NCBI GenBank assembly: GCA_033032865.1
Contig: JAWHQI010000001.1
Span: forward strand, 704,001 to 768,000
Direction: 5' to 3'
Origin: Dactylorhiza incarnata
Lineage: Eukaryota; Streptophyta; Magnoliopsida; Asparagales; Orchidaceae
Length of the DNA stretch: 64,000 nucleotides
The position numbers and the translations under genes were made by a program. The notes under the pieces are model-generated. The model did not search any database. It worked only from the letters and a program-made list of their open reading frames with translations, and had not been told where the DNA came from. Below are positions 30,501 through 42,670 of this stretch, piece by piece (the stretch's first letter is position 1; each line of letters begins with the position of its first letter).

Positions 30501-33500
30501 ATGTTTTTGTCTTTGCAGGTACACAGCTATCCAAGAACAAATCAAAAATGGTATTTGGATAGTGGCAGCTCAAAGCACATGACAGGAAACAAGGCCAACC
30601 TGAACAACTACAAGGCAAAGCTTGGACCCAACGTGATCTTTGGAGACTCCAACTGTGGACAAACCAAAGGCTATGGTCAAATTAAAGTTGGAGCAGTGAC
30701 ATTCAAGAAAGTAACCTATGTCAAGGGTCTGAAGCACAACCTCATCAACATAAGTCAGTTATGTGATGAAGGTTATCAAGTAACATTTAATAAATCTGAA
30801 TGCAGTATTAGGCAAGGCAATATATATTTGGTAAATTTCAATTCATCAAAATCAGATATTTGTCTATTTAATGAGTTAAGCAAACCTAGTGAATTATGGC
30901 ATAAAAGATTAGGACATGTAAACCTTAGGACCATTGCCAAACTATCTAAGGACAATCTTGTTAGAGGTCTACCATCAGGATCATATAAGAAAGAAGGTCT
31001 TTGTAGGGCATGTCAATTAGGTAAGCAAACCAAAAATAGCTTTAAATCATTATCTAAAAGTGATTCACCTAGAATCTTATACTTGCTTCATATGGACCTT
31101 TTTGGACCTATAGCAATAAAGAGCTTAGGGGGGAAGTCTTACACTCTAGTTATTGTAGATGACTTCTCTAGATTCACTTGGGTGTTCTTCTTGAGAGAAA
31201 AGTCAGATAACTTTAAAGTTCTTACAGATTTTCTTAAGAGCATACAGATTGAGTACTCTACTGTAATTGCATTGATCAGAAGTGATCATGGCACTGAGTT
31301 TGAGTCTCTTCTCATGCAAGAATTCTGTGAGATGGAAGGTATCAGGCATTGCTTCTCAGCTCCTAGAACTCCTCAACAAAATGGGGTAGTTGAAAGGAAA
31401 AATAGAACTCTAATTGAATCAGCAAGAACATTGCTTGCAGATGCTAACTTGCCCCTATCTTTTTGGGCAGAGGCTGTCAGCACAGCAAATTATGTTCTGA
31501 ATAGAAGTTTGATACACAAACTTAAGGGTAAAACTCCCTATGAATTGCTTAAAGGGAAGAAACCTAAAGTTGATTATTTTAGAACTTTTGGATATAGATG
31601 TTTTGTTCATAACAATGATAAAAAGTACCTTAGAAAATTTGAACCAAAATCTGAAGAAGGAGTCTTCTTAGGATATTCAATAGTTAGCAAAGCATATAGG
31701 GTATTTAACAAATCCTCTCTTAAAATAGAAGAGTCTATGCATATTTCCTTTGATGAAACTAACATGTTTTACAAGGAGAAGAATTCTTCTACCAAAAACA
31801 ATCTACAGGTACCAGCTCTATGTGAAGAGCTTGATGGATTAAATCTACAGACAGAAGATTCACTGCATCCATCACCTCAAATTCTTGAAGATAGTGAAGA
31901 GGAAGATCATCCATATCTTGCTATTAACCCAAATCAAGTAACATCAGAACATCCTCCACAGGACACAACAACTGAACAAATTCCCCAAATGGATACTGTT
32001 GCTGAACCAACTCCAACTGTTGACCACATCACAGTTAGAGATCATCCAAATTCACAAGTGATTGGTGATATTTCAGCAGATATTCAAACAAGGCATCAAT
32101 TACACCAAAATCAGATGCATACTTGTTTCCTATCACAAGTTGAACCTCAAACCATAAAAGATGCGGAACAAGATCCAAATTGGATTCTTGCAATGCAAGA
32201 GGAACTCAATCAGTTTGAAAGAAACAAGGTTTGGGATTTGGTTCTAAGACCAAAAGGCCATCCAGTTATTGGCACCAAGTGGGTCTTCAGGAACAAGCTT
32301 GATGATCAAGGCAATATTGTGAGAAAAAAAAGCAAGATTGGTAGCTCAAGGATATTCACAGGAAGAAGGAATAGAATATGATCAGACATTTGCCCCTGTT
32401 GCAAGGCTTGAAGCTATAAGGATTTTCTTGGCGTTTGCTGTATTCAAAAAGTTCAAGGTGTATCAAATGGATGTGAAGAGTGCTTTTCTCAATGGAGACA
32501 TCAAAGAAGAAGTCTATGTGGAACAACCACCAGGTTTCATCTCTCCAACTCATTCCTCCTATGTATTTAAGCTTAATAAAGCTCTGTATGGTCTCAAACA
32601 AGCTCCCAGAGCATGGTATGAGACTTTAGCTAATTTTCTCTTGGAAAACAATTTCTGTAGAGGCATAGTAGACAAAACCTTATTTTACAAAGTACATAAA
32701 AATCAAACTCTACTAGTTCAAATATATGTAGATGACATTATCTTTGGATCTACTGATTCAAATTTGTGCAAAAGAGTTTCCAATCTAATGCAATCAAGAT
32801 TTGAAATGAGTAGTATGAGTGAATTATCATACTTCCTTGGTCCTCAAGTGAAGCAAACCCCATCAGGAATCTTCATTTCCCAATCTAAGTAAGCTAAGGA
32901 ATTAGTGAAAAGATTTGGAATGTCCCATTCTTCTACTATGAAAACACCCATGGCCTCTAATGATGTTATTAATAATGATGAATCAGGGAAACCTGTTGAC
33001 CAGAAAGTGTTTAGGGCAATTGTTGGCTCTCTACTCTATTTAACAGCTAGTAGGCCGGATATAATGTTTGCTACATGTATTTGTGCTAGGTTTCAAGTTA
33101 ACCCTAAAGAATCTCATCTTACTTTTCTAAAAAGAATTTAAGATATATAAAGGGTTGCCCTAATCTAGGACTTTGGTATCCAACAACATCTGAATTCGAA
33201 TTAACTGGATTCTCAGATTCAGATTATGCTGGATGCAGGGTAGATAGGGTAAGCACTTCAGGAACTTGTCAGTTTCTTGGTGATAGGCTTGTGTCTTGGT
33301 TTTGTAAGAAACAAACATCTGTGTCTACATCAACAGCTGAAGCTGAATACATAGTTGCTGGCAGTTGCTTCTCACAGATATTGTGGATAAAAAATCAGCT
33401 CCTAGACTATGGTGTCAACTTAAATAATTCAATTATATTTTGTGACAACACTAGTGCAATATCTATAGCACAAAATCCAGTTCTCCATAGTAGGACTAAA

Positions 33501-33677
33501 CACATAGAAATTAGGCACCACTTCCTTAGGGATAATGTAGATAAAAACAAAATTTGCCTACAATTCATTTCTACTGATTTGCAAAGAGCTGATATTTTCA
33601 CCAAGCCATTGGATGAAAAGAAGCACATTTTCTTTATAAATCAACTAGGAATGATAGATGGAGACTCAATCTGTTAA
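30501..33677 (+). pseudogene. pol: SIRE-G pol
   Basis: Protease WYLDSGSSKHMTG (about 30550), integrase zinc site (LWHKRLGH, CRACQLGK), D,D,E core (LHMDLFGP, RSDHGTEF, VVERKNRT), RT with YVDDIIFG (about 32728-32750), and RNase H with TSTAEAEYI (about 33330) and ADIFTKPLD. Breaks: an additional A in an A8 run near 32325 shifts the frame; TAA at 32890-32892 interrupts a QSKYAKEL-like block; loss of one T near 33130 shifts it again. The region 30378-30500 before protease is open apart from the flanking stops and has no domain of its own. Confidence 0.92.
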
Positions 33678-33703
33678 AAATTAAATATTTCTATTTATCC
33701 TAT

Positions 33704-33900
33704 AAATTCGTCGAACGAAGAACGACGAATTTGAACCATTTGTCGAACGGTGGTCGATGAAACCTCTTAACCGCAGAATCAGTAAAGGCAATCTCATTTG
33801 TCGAACGATGGTCGACGAAAAAGATGTTCTCGTCGAACGCATTCAGACAAAGAAATAAAGCCCTTTCGACTTCTAATTTTATTAGGTTTTGACGAACAAC
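33704..33900. repeat. SIRE-G palindrome cluster between pol and the 3' ORF
   Basis: AAATTCGTCG..CGACGAATTT (33704-33732, 10-bp perfect arms), then TTTGTCGAACGGTGGTCGATGAA, TTTGTCGAACGATGGTCGACGAA and CTCGTCGAACGC. At least four TTCGTCGA-type inverted repeats lie in about 170 bp directly upstream of a TATA box. Confidence 0.85.
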
Positions 33901-33930
33901 GGTTTACGAATGCGCCCTCATTCTTCGACC

Positions 33931-34034
33931 CTTCTATATAAGCTTTATTTTATCTTATTCTAAGTTTGCGCCTACAGAAATCGTCTTTCCCTCCAGTTCC
34001 TCTCTGCACTTGATCTCTCTTCTTTGCAGGAACA
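33931..34034 (+). promoter_or_regulatory. Putative internal promoter and leader of the SIRE-G 3' ORF
   Basis: TATATAAG at 33935-33942 lies about 35 bases after the last palindromic fragment and about 90 bases before the ATG at 34035. The leader is pyrimidine-rich and ends TTCTTTGCAG|GAACAATGG, which also resembles a splice acceptor. A separate transcript for the 3' ORF is inferred from the TATA box and spacing. Confidence 0.5.
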
Positions 34035-36831
34035 ATGGCGATCTCTCAGGCAACTCTACTCTCAATAAAGTTCGATGCAGGTTTCGATATTGACATGGAC
34101 TCTTTTGCACAGTCTGACCAAATCTTCAAAGATATTCTTCAAATGCTGGAAGAACAACATCTAAGGAAGTTTCTAAGCACCAGGCAAAAGATAGCTGTTG
34201 TAGAGATTAAAGAATGGGTTTACACTGCAAAACCAGTAGATGAAAGCTTGTCTGGAACAATCTCAAGTCATCAAGTCTCTCTCTCTCCCACCATTATTTC
34301 TGAAATTTTTGGTTTTGAGAATGGTGATGATGACTTAGACATAAGCTCAAATGAATTTGATGAAGCTTTAGTCAAAATGGGTCGTTTGACTGGAAACCCT
34401 AACCACCTTCTGAAAAAGAACTTGTCTCTGGACTACAAGTTCTTAGCAGACATTGTTGGAAAAGTCTTGCTAGGCAAGACTTCTGGGCATGACTATATCA
34501 ATAGGCACCAATTCCTGTTGATAGTGGCCTTGATGGAGAAGAAGAAAATCAACTGGGGATCAATTCTTTTTGAATTGATTAAAAAGAAAAATTCTAAAGA
34601 TAGTGTAAGTTTTGGAAGAGTTATAGGTATTTTCCTGCAGGAAAGGCATCCAGACCTTCTGGTGTCACCAAAGGTGACCATAAATGCCAGCAAGAGGCTG
34701 ACCCCAGCACTCTTTGCTAAGTGGGATAGGGTAATCCCCAAGAAGAATACAGGAGCTGATGCCTCTAGGAAAAGGAAAACTTCTGAGGACACAAGGACTG
34801 ACCAAGTCTCACTCTACCCTTCCAGAAGTTCCTCCCTCAGTTCCTTCTCCTTCTCATATCCCATCTCCACCTGCTCAACAGTCTCCTGCATATTCTCATT
34901 CTTCACCACCTCCTTCAACTGACATATCACCTATCAATGATATTCCGCCTCTATCTCCAGAACCACTACCTACCACACCTCCATCTCCAATACATGATGA
35001 ACATCAGTCACCAATTCATCCCCCTAGTCCAATCCATCCAGATATTCCCACACATACTACCAACATCAGCAATATCTCTCCAATTCCTCCAATTTCATCT
35101 CCATCCACTTCACAACCATCCTCTACTCATCCACCAAATTATCTATCTCTCAACATTACCTCTATTGCTGATCAGATTTTTGATCATATCCTTCCTAGAA
35201 TAAGCCAACTCCTGGATGCAAAATTTGCTCCAGTTCTTTAGGCAATTTCTGCTCTATCTGCTAAGATATCTTCTCTTCCTTCCTCTCTTGCTGTCCCTTC
35301 TTCTAGGGGCCTAGATTCAGGCTGTCCTGAAGCTAGGCAGGGGGAGATATCCTATGAAGAAGCTCCAGAAATAGAAGCTACTACAGAAGATACAGAAGTT
35401 ACAGTTTTTGAATTAGATAATTCTGATATAGTACAAAATAAAGAAGATTCAATTTCAGTTTTTGATACAGATATGGTTGATTCTTGTATAGTATCAGATA
35501 CACAAGTTATATAAGAAATAAATAGTATATGCATTCATCCATCTTGTGACCTATATAGTTTATTATCAAAATTTGATGTCAAATATACTTCAAGGGTATC
35601 ACCAAAAGTGTACATAGAGGATTTATCAAAGGCTCTAATATGCCTTCCTCAGAAGACTCATTCTGATATCATAAAAAGTTGCATCTCCTCTATTCCTTCA
35701 ATCACTGATCAAGACATTCAGATGAAGGATCTTTCTGCAGAATATGAAGATGATCTTGCAGAATTCCTTGATGATATAGAAGATCACCCTACTCCACCAG
35801 ATACAACAGTCTCAAAAATTGTTTCCTCACCTCCAATTCTTTTATGGAATGAAGAACCAATGCCAAGTTTTGATGAAATCTGGAAAGAGACAGATGCAGA
35901 GTTTGACAAAGCTGAAAAAGAAAGATTAAAAGCTCTTGAAGCAATCAAAAGAATTGATGATTTATATAATAAGCCAATTTCTTCATCTGACTCTGAAGAT
36001 GATGATGATGATAACAGTGATTCTGATGACACATTATCAATGAAAAGAAAGAAAAGAACAACTAAGTCAAAGGCTGTTCTCAAGCCTCCAAATCCAAATA
36101 ATGACATTCCTCTTTATATTTTGTATGATGTTCCTCTTGATGAGAAAACTCCTCACTGGATGAAGCTCTCTAGAAATGAGAATAACAGGAGGAAGAAATT
36201 CAAGAAGACTGGCTACATCCCTGACAAACCTGTCAAGCACAATCATCCTCCTCCTCCTCCAGCAGCTGGTGCAGCAGGATCAGTAGGTGTATCATCCTCT
36301 TCTCAGAAGCAAAGCCCTCAACAATCAGGGAGACCTGGTAGTTTTAGTGGTTCTCAAACCTCTGGATCAGCCAGTGCTCCTCCTTATAAGAAATCAGCAC
36401 TTGCCTTACAAGAAAGTCTAGCCATTATTTCACCTCAAATATCTTCAGAATACAAACATCACATTTTTGATGGATCTCTTCACAGAGACAAAGCACCTCA
36501 AAAGGTCACTCAAGATAAAGATGATTCAGAAGATATTTATTATTCTCCAGATCCAGAAGAAGAGAGAATCTGTCAGATGACAAGACTGAAAGAAACAATT
36601 GCAGCTGCACAGATTAACAATGCAAAAGCAGAAGGCAGAGATTTCTCAAATATCTCAACTATGTCAGAATACAGAAGGAAAAAACTTGAAAAGTACAAAC
36701 CATGTAAAGCATTCAATGATGGGGAATATATTGATATGCACCCAGAAGCATTTGTTCCTCATGTCAGAGAACAGACAATCATTGGAGCTCAAGATCTGTT
36801 TATCAGCAAAAAAGCAATCAGAAGATCCTAA
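34035..36831 (+). pseudogene. SIRE-G 3' ORF ('env-like' plant mobile-element protein), broken
   Basis: The first 240 codons (34035-34790) encode a domain with FLADIVGKVLLGKTSGHD and INWGSILFELI, parallel to the K ORF. A frameshift lies near 34760-34800. The frame then continues through a Pro/Ser-rich stretch (to TAG at 35239), a second stop (TAA at about 35512) and a long acidic/basic C-terminal part (35608-36831) with a Pro-rich segment and an Asp/Ser tract. Taken together it is one gene of roughly 930 codons with one shift and two stops. I see no signal peptide or membrane segment, so a virus-like envelope role is not supported. Function unknown. Confidence 0.75.
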
Positions 36832-37057
36832 CAGGAAGATCATATTCAAGTCATCTTCTCAGGACAAAAAGTCTTAAATCATTGCTTGTTTATGACTGTA
36901 AAGTTTCTAAACTCAGAGCATCTTACTTTTATCCTATCTGATGATCTATTTAATTCTGTCAGATATATTTCATTTTATCTTGCTCTGTTGATTATACTCT
37001 CTGTTGAATTTATTCAATTACTTGTCAAATAGTATCCTAACCCAAATAAGGGGAGAT
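36832..37057 (+). other. SIRE-G 3' untranslated part and polypurine tract
   Basis: AT-rich, ending AAATAAGGGGAGAT just before the 3' LTR; this is the plus-strand primer tract. Confidence 0.75.
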
Positions 37058-38550
37058 TATTGGAACAACCCTATTACTGATTTGGGCTAGGATCACTATA
37101 TGTTGATTAGGATCTGTATTGACCCCATTGTATAGTCTTAGGGTCAAGTTTTAGGCTGATTAGATTAGTCAGAACTTAGGAAAATTCAAGCTCAATAAAT
37201 GGCGAGTGGCGTTCGACGAATGACCAGCTTCGTTCGACAAATTGTTTCCAGCAGACTGAAGAATTATAGCCAGTTCCAGCACTCAACATTTTCTGAGCAG
37301 CGCTCGACAAATGGCTAGCATCGCTCGACGAATTCTAGCCAGCGCTCGACAGATTCCTTTCTGCAGCTCAGATTAATATTCTCAGTTGGATATCAGTTCT
37401 CTGAACACAAATCAACAGAATAACGGATATATTTATTTCTCCTTGGACGTATTCAGTCAGTCATGTAAGGATATCTTTCTTATTTATTATATCCTTATAT
37501 TCTTTTTATTCCAAGAAAAAGAATAGCCGTTGACATTTAATGCCAAGGCATCTTTCTCGACAAAAGGAATTGAAAGGACCTGCCAAAATCGTTTTGGGTG
37601 GATACCTAGTTCCAAGAAGGATTTAAGTCAGAAAAAAATATATTCCTTAAAAAAAAGCAGAAGATTTGAATTTGAATATAGACAAGTTATCAGAGAAGAA
37701 AATGAAAAACAGAGATAGTCGATTTTCTTATAGAGAACAGAGAAAAACTTCACCATCTCTCGGTCTCTCTGTTATCACAGAACAAGGAGAACAGAAGAAG
37801 TATTAGAGAAAGAAGAAAAAGAGAATATACCATTCTTTCCAGTTTTCTTCCTCATAAAGGCAGCATCCTCATCATTCTGAGAACAAGATTCAATTTCTCA
37901 GATCTGATGCAAGATAAAGTCTTTCAAAGAGCAACAACAATCTGAAGATTAATTTCTTCCAGATAATCTGCTACAAAGACTTCTGGTTGAGAAAGCTCTG
38001 TCCACAAACTGTCATCAACTCTCATCAGATAGGGAGAGCTTTCTGCTTCAACACCATTTGTCTTCTCTCAGATCATTGATAGAGAAGAACATTCTAAACC
38101 TTTTATCTCATCTTGTACATGGTTAATTCTCCCTCCAAAAGTTTACCCAGTGGTGGCAAGACACCTTATCAAAAAATCCTTGTGTAGTTTTTAAGCACCT
38201 TATCAAAAGCTTATTGGTGTGTGGACACCTTATCAAAAACCCCTTGGTGCCTGGGCACCTGATCAACCCTCCTAGTGGATTCCTACCAAGGGTGGTAGAA
38301 GAGTAGACGTACCCAGATATATTGGGGAACTACTATAGCTCCTTGTGTCTTCTGTGCTTGCTTATTTCTGTGTGCTTGTGTTGTGTGCTTTTTACTGTTT
38401 CTGTCTTCATCTTTAACTCTCACTTATTACACATATACTTAAACAGTATTTTAAATTCCGCTATAAAACTAAACAAAAAGTTTCAATACTCTATTCACCC
38501 CCCCCCCCCCCCCCCCTCTAGAGTAATTTAAGATCTGACCTCCACTTTCA
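37058..38550 (+). repeat. 3' LTR of SIRE-G
   Basis: 1493 bp, differing from the 5' LTR by scattered substitutions and a longer C-tract (about 20 C at 38497-38516 against about 9 in the 5' copy). Begins TATTGG rather than TGTTGG. Followed by GTAAG. Confidence 0.93.
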
Positions 38551-40563
38551 GTAAGGTTTGTACTTGGAAATGTTACTGGTTTTTTCTGTTGTGCCAGTTG
38601 GATTAAGATATTGTGAATTGTTTTCCCAATTGGATGTGTTTGGACTGTTGGATGGGTTGGACCGGCACCACCACCTCAGTGTTTGTTTTTCTTCACTGGA
38701 CGTGTAGACGGTTGGTTGTGTGGGCGTAGCCACCTCCACAGTACTTTTGTTCCTTGGGTGTTTTGGTCTGATGGTTTGTGTTGGAAAGAATGTCACCGCC
38801 TCAGTACCGTTTTATGACTGGGATAATTATTTCATTTCTTAAGCTAATCTGACATTTACCTTTATTTTGGTTATGCCAAAGTTGAATCTTGACTGCACTT
38901 TGTGTAAGTCCTCCCTGATTGGATGTTAATCTTCCTTCTCTTATTTACTGTTGTTTCGCGACTATCTTCTTTTTGTTGGGTTGGTAACCCTATTTTTGAG
39001 ATTACTATTTTCTCCTATTTTCTTTACCTTGTTGATTCGTCATTGTGCTGAGGTATTCTTTTCCTTTGAATGCCTCAGGGTTGGACCAGTAGCGGTTGAT
39101 CAGAGCAAGGCAGGACCTTGCGATCTTCTAGCTGTTTTTCTTTCCCTCTTTTGAGATGTATTTTGTTGAATTCTTCTGACTTGGCCATTACTATGAGTTC
39201 GTGTCAGTTTGTTGACGCCCATAGTATGGTCTTCTTCTTGTGTTAGAATGTACTTGTCATTTATGCTACTACTGTTAATTTGCTGTTAGTGCAATGCTCT
39301 CTGAGAAGTTTTTTTTGCTAGGTTGCATAGTAGATATTTTTATATAAATAAAGCTGCATATTTATTCATACATTCCATCTTTCCAAACTAAGAACCCTCT
39401 ATTTTGAAAAGCGTAAAAGTTTCAATTATACCTATACTAAATCTAGAAAGTGCATACCATTAGATTGCTAGTTGAGTTCTCATGTTCATATAGGACGACT
39501 TAAAGTAAACTATGTACTTTCCGCTGCGTATATCTATACTTTCTTGGTTGTGGACTAGATGATCCACCAAACCGAGGAACACGGTGTTTGTAAACTTCAA
39601 CTTAAATTAAGTTTTAAACATGAAGTTTATGTCTTTCGTAAAGAAAGCTATGAAGATAGAGTTGCCTGAGCGTCTGCAGATGTCCCCTGCACGGCGTGTC
39701 ATCATGACGCGTGTTTTCTCTCACTCTGACGATATATTTATATATTGAGAAAATGCGGGTTCTGACAGCAACCCCTCCCCCCCCCCCCCATGCTAGGGTG
39801 CGTCCAAGCCCCCCCCCCCCACCAGCCTTGTGGGGGAGGCGGCCGAAACCACACCCCATCGTCGGGTGCGGCCGGAGCCCAATTGCGCAATTTCATATTC
39901 CCCAAGTGCACGCCGCGCGTCGAACACCTCTGTGTTCGTTGAGCGCTCAGAACGCTCCCGTGTTCATTGCGCCCTTAGAACGCTTCCTCGTGTGCTCAGA
40001 ATATTTTCACGTTCCCGACACGCGCGCAGTTACCATTTTCTAATTTCTCAGATTACAGGTCTCGTTCGTCGCCTTCATCACCTTCAACGAAGCTGAACGA
40101 ACTACCCAACCTGTCCGAAGGGCGAGACGATCATTTTTGAAAAATGGCGATCCGTGTGCTCCAAACCGGCGAACGTGATTCGCCCGTCAGGTGTTTACGG
40201 TGGTTACAACGGCAAAATTACTGGGTTACCCCCAGCCAAAGCTATAAAAGGAGCTCAGGGCCTTCATTCCAAGCCACCTTGCTTTCTACACCCGAGAGAG
40301 CTCCGTTGAAGATTTTCTCTGAGTCCTCTTTCGGTACTCGAAGATCTCCTTCGTGGGCTTGGAGATTTCCTTCGCTCTGGAAGACCATCTTCCTAAGTGA
40401 TTCGGGAATCCTTTGAATCTCGAAAGGTGACTCAGTGTTCTCAATTTTGTTCTCACTACCATTCTCAGAAGAAGAAGTACTTAGTTTTCCGAGAGGTGGT
40501 TTGTCACCCTCAGAGTTCTTTCTCTCTCTCTCTATCATTGTAACGAGCAGCGGCCTGCCGCGC

Positions 40564-42198
40564 TAATATGTAGAAATTAAGTGGTTAATTATATTATAAA
40601 CGGAATAGGCAAGCGTACCTATCGTTCATAGCATATGATATGAAAATATCAAGGTCGATCCACGGGTCTGTCAAGTAATTTTACTTCGGGAAAATAAAAC
40701 TATTATCTTATCGAATATAATTTTTAGGGATATTTATAATTAAAATTAAAATACGAAATAAAGGAAAGAAAACTAAACTTGATTAAAGCGTACTTCGAAT
40801 GAAAATTAAAAAGATAAATCCAAATCAGATCCTTGACCACGGAGATTCCCGAATTATGAACGCTCCTAGGTCGAGGCTACGCCCACCTGAGATTAGGTTG
40901 ATCGACTGAACTCTCGTTCTATAATCGAAACCCCTAAAACTCGCTTTAACGAGGTGAATCCCACTATAGGATTTGACTCCAATTCAGAAGATTTACATCA
41001 TCCTCTTTCGAGGGTTGCATGCAACTCTTTTTTTTCCTAAGTGATCGATTCATACTCATGAGTTGTTCGGCTAACTAGAGTGCGAAAACAACAACCGAAA
41101 TTCACAAACGATATATGAACTCGATGCGTTATTATTCAAGAATAAATCGAAGGAGAAAGAGAAAGATAATTTCATCCAAAGCTCGCAATTTTCAAGATCT
41201 AACTATTAATCTAATTAAAGTGAAAAGATAAAAGGAATGGAAAATTCATTTCATTAAAAAAATTGAATTACATAAAAAGAGAGATTAAGAGTTTGAAAGC
41301 CTTGCATGAAATGAAATCTAATACTACATTGCATAAAATTGGAGTCAAAATCTAAGCTAAGAAGAAATAAGGAAATACAAGAAGAAAGAAAAGCATTTCT
41401 GCCCCAAGAGGGGGCAGAGGGAAGGAGTTTCGGCCCAAGAGGGGTAGAAAATTGGTTGTTTTGAGATCTGGAGGAATTGTCTTTAAATAAGCAAAAAGTT
41501 GAGGTTACACACCCTCGGTCACGCCCGTGACCAATGGCGTGTAAGGGGCGCAATCGAAGCTGGTGCGGAGAGGACGCCTTCTGGAGTTATTGCTGGCGTT
41601 ACGTGCGCGTCACGCCCTAGGTCACGCCCGTGACCTAGGGCGTGTATTCTTTAAAGTGCAGTTGGCGGGAAATTCTGGCGGGACAGAGGCGTGATCTGGC
41701 GGCAAAGAAGCTACACAGGCATGAATTCTGGAGGTCACGGGCGTGTACTTGGCTGGGTCAAGGGCGTGAATGCTGGAAGAGCTGCGGGATCGGCTGTAGG
41801 TTACACGGGGTGTGACGAGTGAAAGTCACTGGCATGACTTGACTAACACGGACGTGGGTGATTTGTCTGGATGAGCTGGAATTTGACTAGTCATGGCCAT
41901 GTTATCTTACATGGCCTCTGTCACGGGCGTGACTTGCATTTCTTCATATTTTCGGCTTTAGAATCACGGCAGTGAGCTGGAACGAGTTGTTGACACGCGG
42001 CCACGGGCGTGACTGAGAGCGTGTACTTGCAATTTTAGCCAAAAGCTCCAAAAATCCTGCAAAACAGAAAATAACCTGAAATCAGTAAATAATTATAAAT
42101 TAAATGATTATTAAAGTAAAAAATACATATTATTTACAAATTTATATTAATATAAAAATAAATACCCCACTAAAAGTAGGTCAAAATACTACTTATCA
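40564..42198 (+). mobile_element. LTR-I: solo LTR with GTCACG..CGTGAC palindromes
   Basis: 1635 bp inside Tat-H, flanked by the 5-bp target duplication CGCGC (40559-40563 and 42199-42203). Ends are TAATATG...CTTATCA, so the first dinucleotide is probably a mutated TG. It starts with the block AATAGGCAAGCGTACCTATCG, seen in some plant gypsy-type LTRs. There is no coding sequence or primer-binding site. Between 41512 and 42020 it is rich in GTCACGGGCGTGAC-type repeats. Superfamily not settled. Confidence 0.75.
41512..42020. repeat. GTCACG / CGTGAC palindrome array in LTR-I
   Basis: About ten copies of TCACGGGCGTGA-like units. The best is at 41611-41644: CACGCCCTAGGTCACG, two bases, then its exact inverse, giving 16-bp perfect arms. 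Others lie at about 41518-41533, 41738, 41931 and 42001. Confidence 0.85.
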
Positions 42199-42429
42199 CG
42201 CGCTTGAGTTCTGAATTTCTAATTGTAACCCCCAGCAAATAGTAAAAGTTGGCCGGCACAACTCCGGCCGTGTGGTTTTTCACCCTTTTCGGATTTTCCA
42301 CGTTAAAAGTCTTCATGTTTGTCATTGACTGTTTGCGCGCTCGGTTCGCTTCCGAGCTAAGGTGGTTCAATTCGACCGGTCTAATAGAGCACCCGAGCGA
42401 CCCGCAACAGTTTGACGCCGTCTGTAGGA

Positions 42430-42563
42430 TTATATTAGTGTAATCACTTTTCCCTAAAAAATATTGGGCTTATCTCAACGCAGATCCATCTCTGTTAATA
42501 TGGAATGCTGGTGACTGAAATACCACGACCAAACTGAACAAGAAGATGGAGTATAGAAACATC
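42430..42563. other. Host sequence between Tat-H and the split exon
   Basis: About 130 bp of unique-looking DNA. Minus-strand text continues past the open frame of the split exon without an obvious gene; it may be intron. Confidence 0.4.
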
Positions 42564-42665
42564 TACTTGCTTTTCTCACGATTCGATTGGGGGAGGAGGT
42601 AGACAACATGCCAGAAATACCTAAAAATAGCAAAAAAAGAATAATAATGGGAGGAAGAAGAAGCA
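42564..42665 (-). pseudogene. Second half of a host ORF split by Copia-J
   Basis: The minus strand is open from the Copia-J target copy to a TAG at 42566-42564, in the frame that continues from the ATG at 49223 once one target copy is counted. It begins with a Ser-rich run (about residues 27-32) followed by aromatic residues (HYYSFFAIFRYFW). A donor-like AG|GTATTT at 42622/42621 could end the exon earlier. No family recognised. Confidence 0.4.
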
Positions 42666-42670
42666 GAGTG

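Larger units (their letters stand above)
26853..38550 (+). mobile_element. SIRE-G: Sirevirus-type element with gag, pol and 3' ORF
   Basis: 11,698 bp with LTRs 26853-28335 and 37058-38550 and perfect 5-bp target duplication GTAAG (26848-26852, 38551-38555). Order is LTR, primer-binding site, gag, pol, palindrome spacer, 3' ORF, polypurine tract, LTR. All three genes have nonsense codons or frameshifts, so this copy is not autonomous. The 3' LTR starts TATTGG instead of TGTTGG, a G to A change at the essential terminal dinucleotide. Confidence 0.95.
25474..39767 (+). mobile_element. LTR-F: solo Ty3/gypsy-type LTR, split by SIRE-G
   Basis: Begins TGTAGCGCCCCTGAATTTTTC (a chromovirus-like LTR start) and ends GCGGGTTCTGACA at 39767. 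Without SIRE-G and its duplicated 5 bp it is about 2.6 kb. Flanks are GCACC (25469-25473) and GCAAC (39768-39772), a target duplication with one mismatch. TATAAAAG at 25839-25846. No primer-binding site or coding region follows, so it is a solo LTR. The part after SIRE-G (38556-39767) has no gene; the short ORFs there are noise. Confidence 0.75.
39768..42429 (+). mobile_element. Tat-H: truncated Tat-type element, LTR plus primer-binding site only
   Basis: Plus-strand LTR (39768-42409, interrupted by LTR-I) matching the inverted LTR of Tat-E, with TATAAAAG at about 40232. It ends CCCGCAACA at 42409, followed by GTTTGACGCCGTCTGTAGG, a one-base variant of the Tat primer-binding site. Beyond about 42429 no Tat sequence is recognisable, so gag-pol are missing. 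The LTR start is shortened compared with Tat-E: most of the GC-rich block is absent. Confidence 0.8.

Noticed and set aside
34035..36831. Calling the SIRE-G third ORF a viral envelope gene
   Set aside because: No signal peptide, transmembrane helix or fusion-peptide-like stretch could be seen; 'env-like' is only a position-based name.
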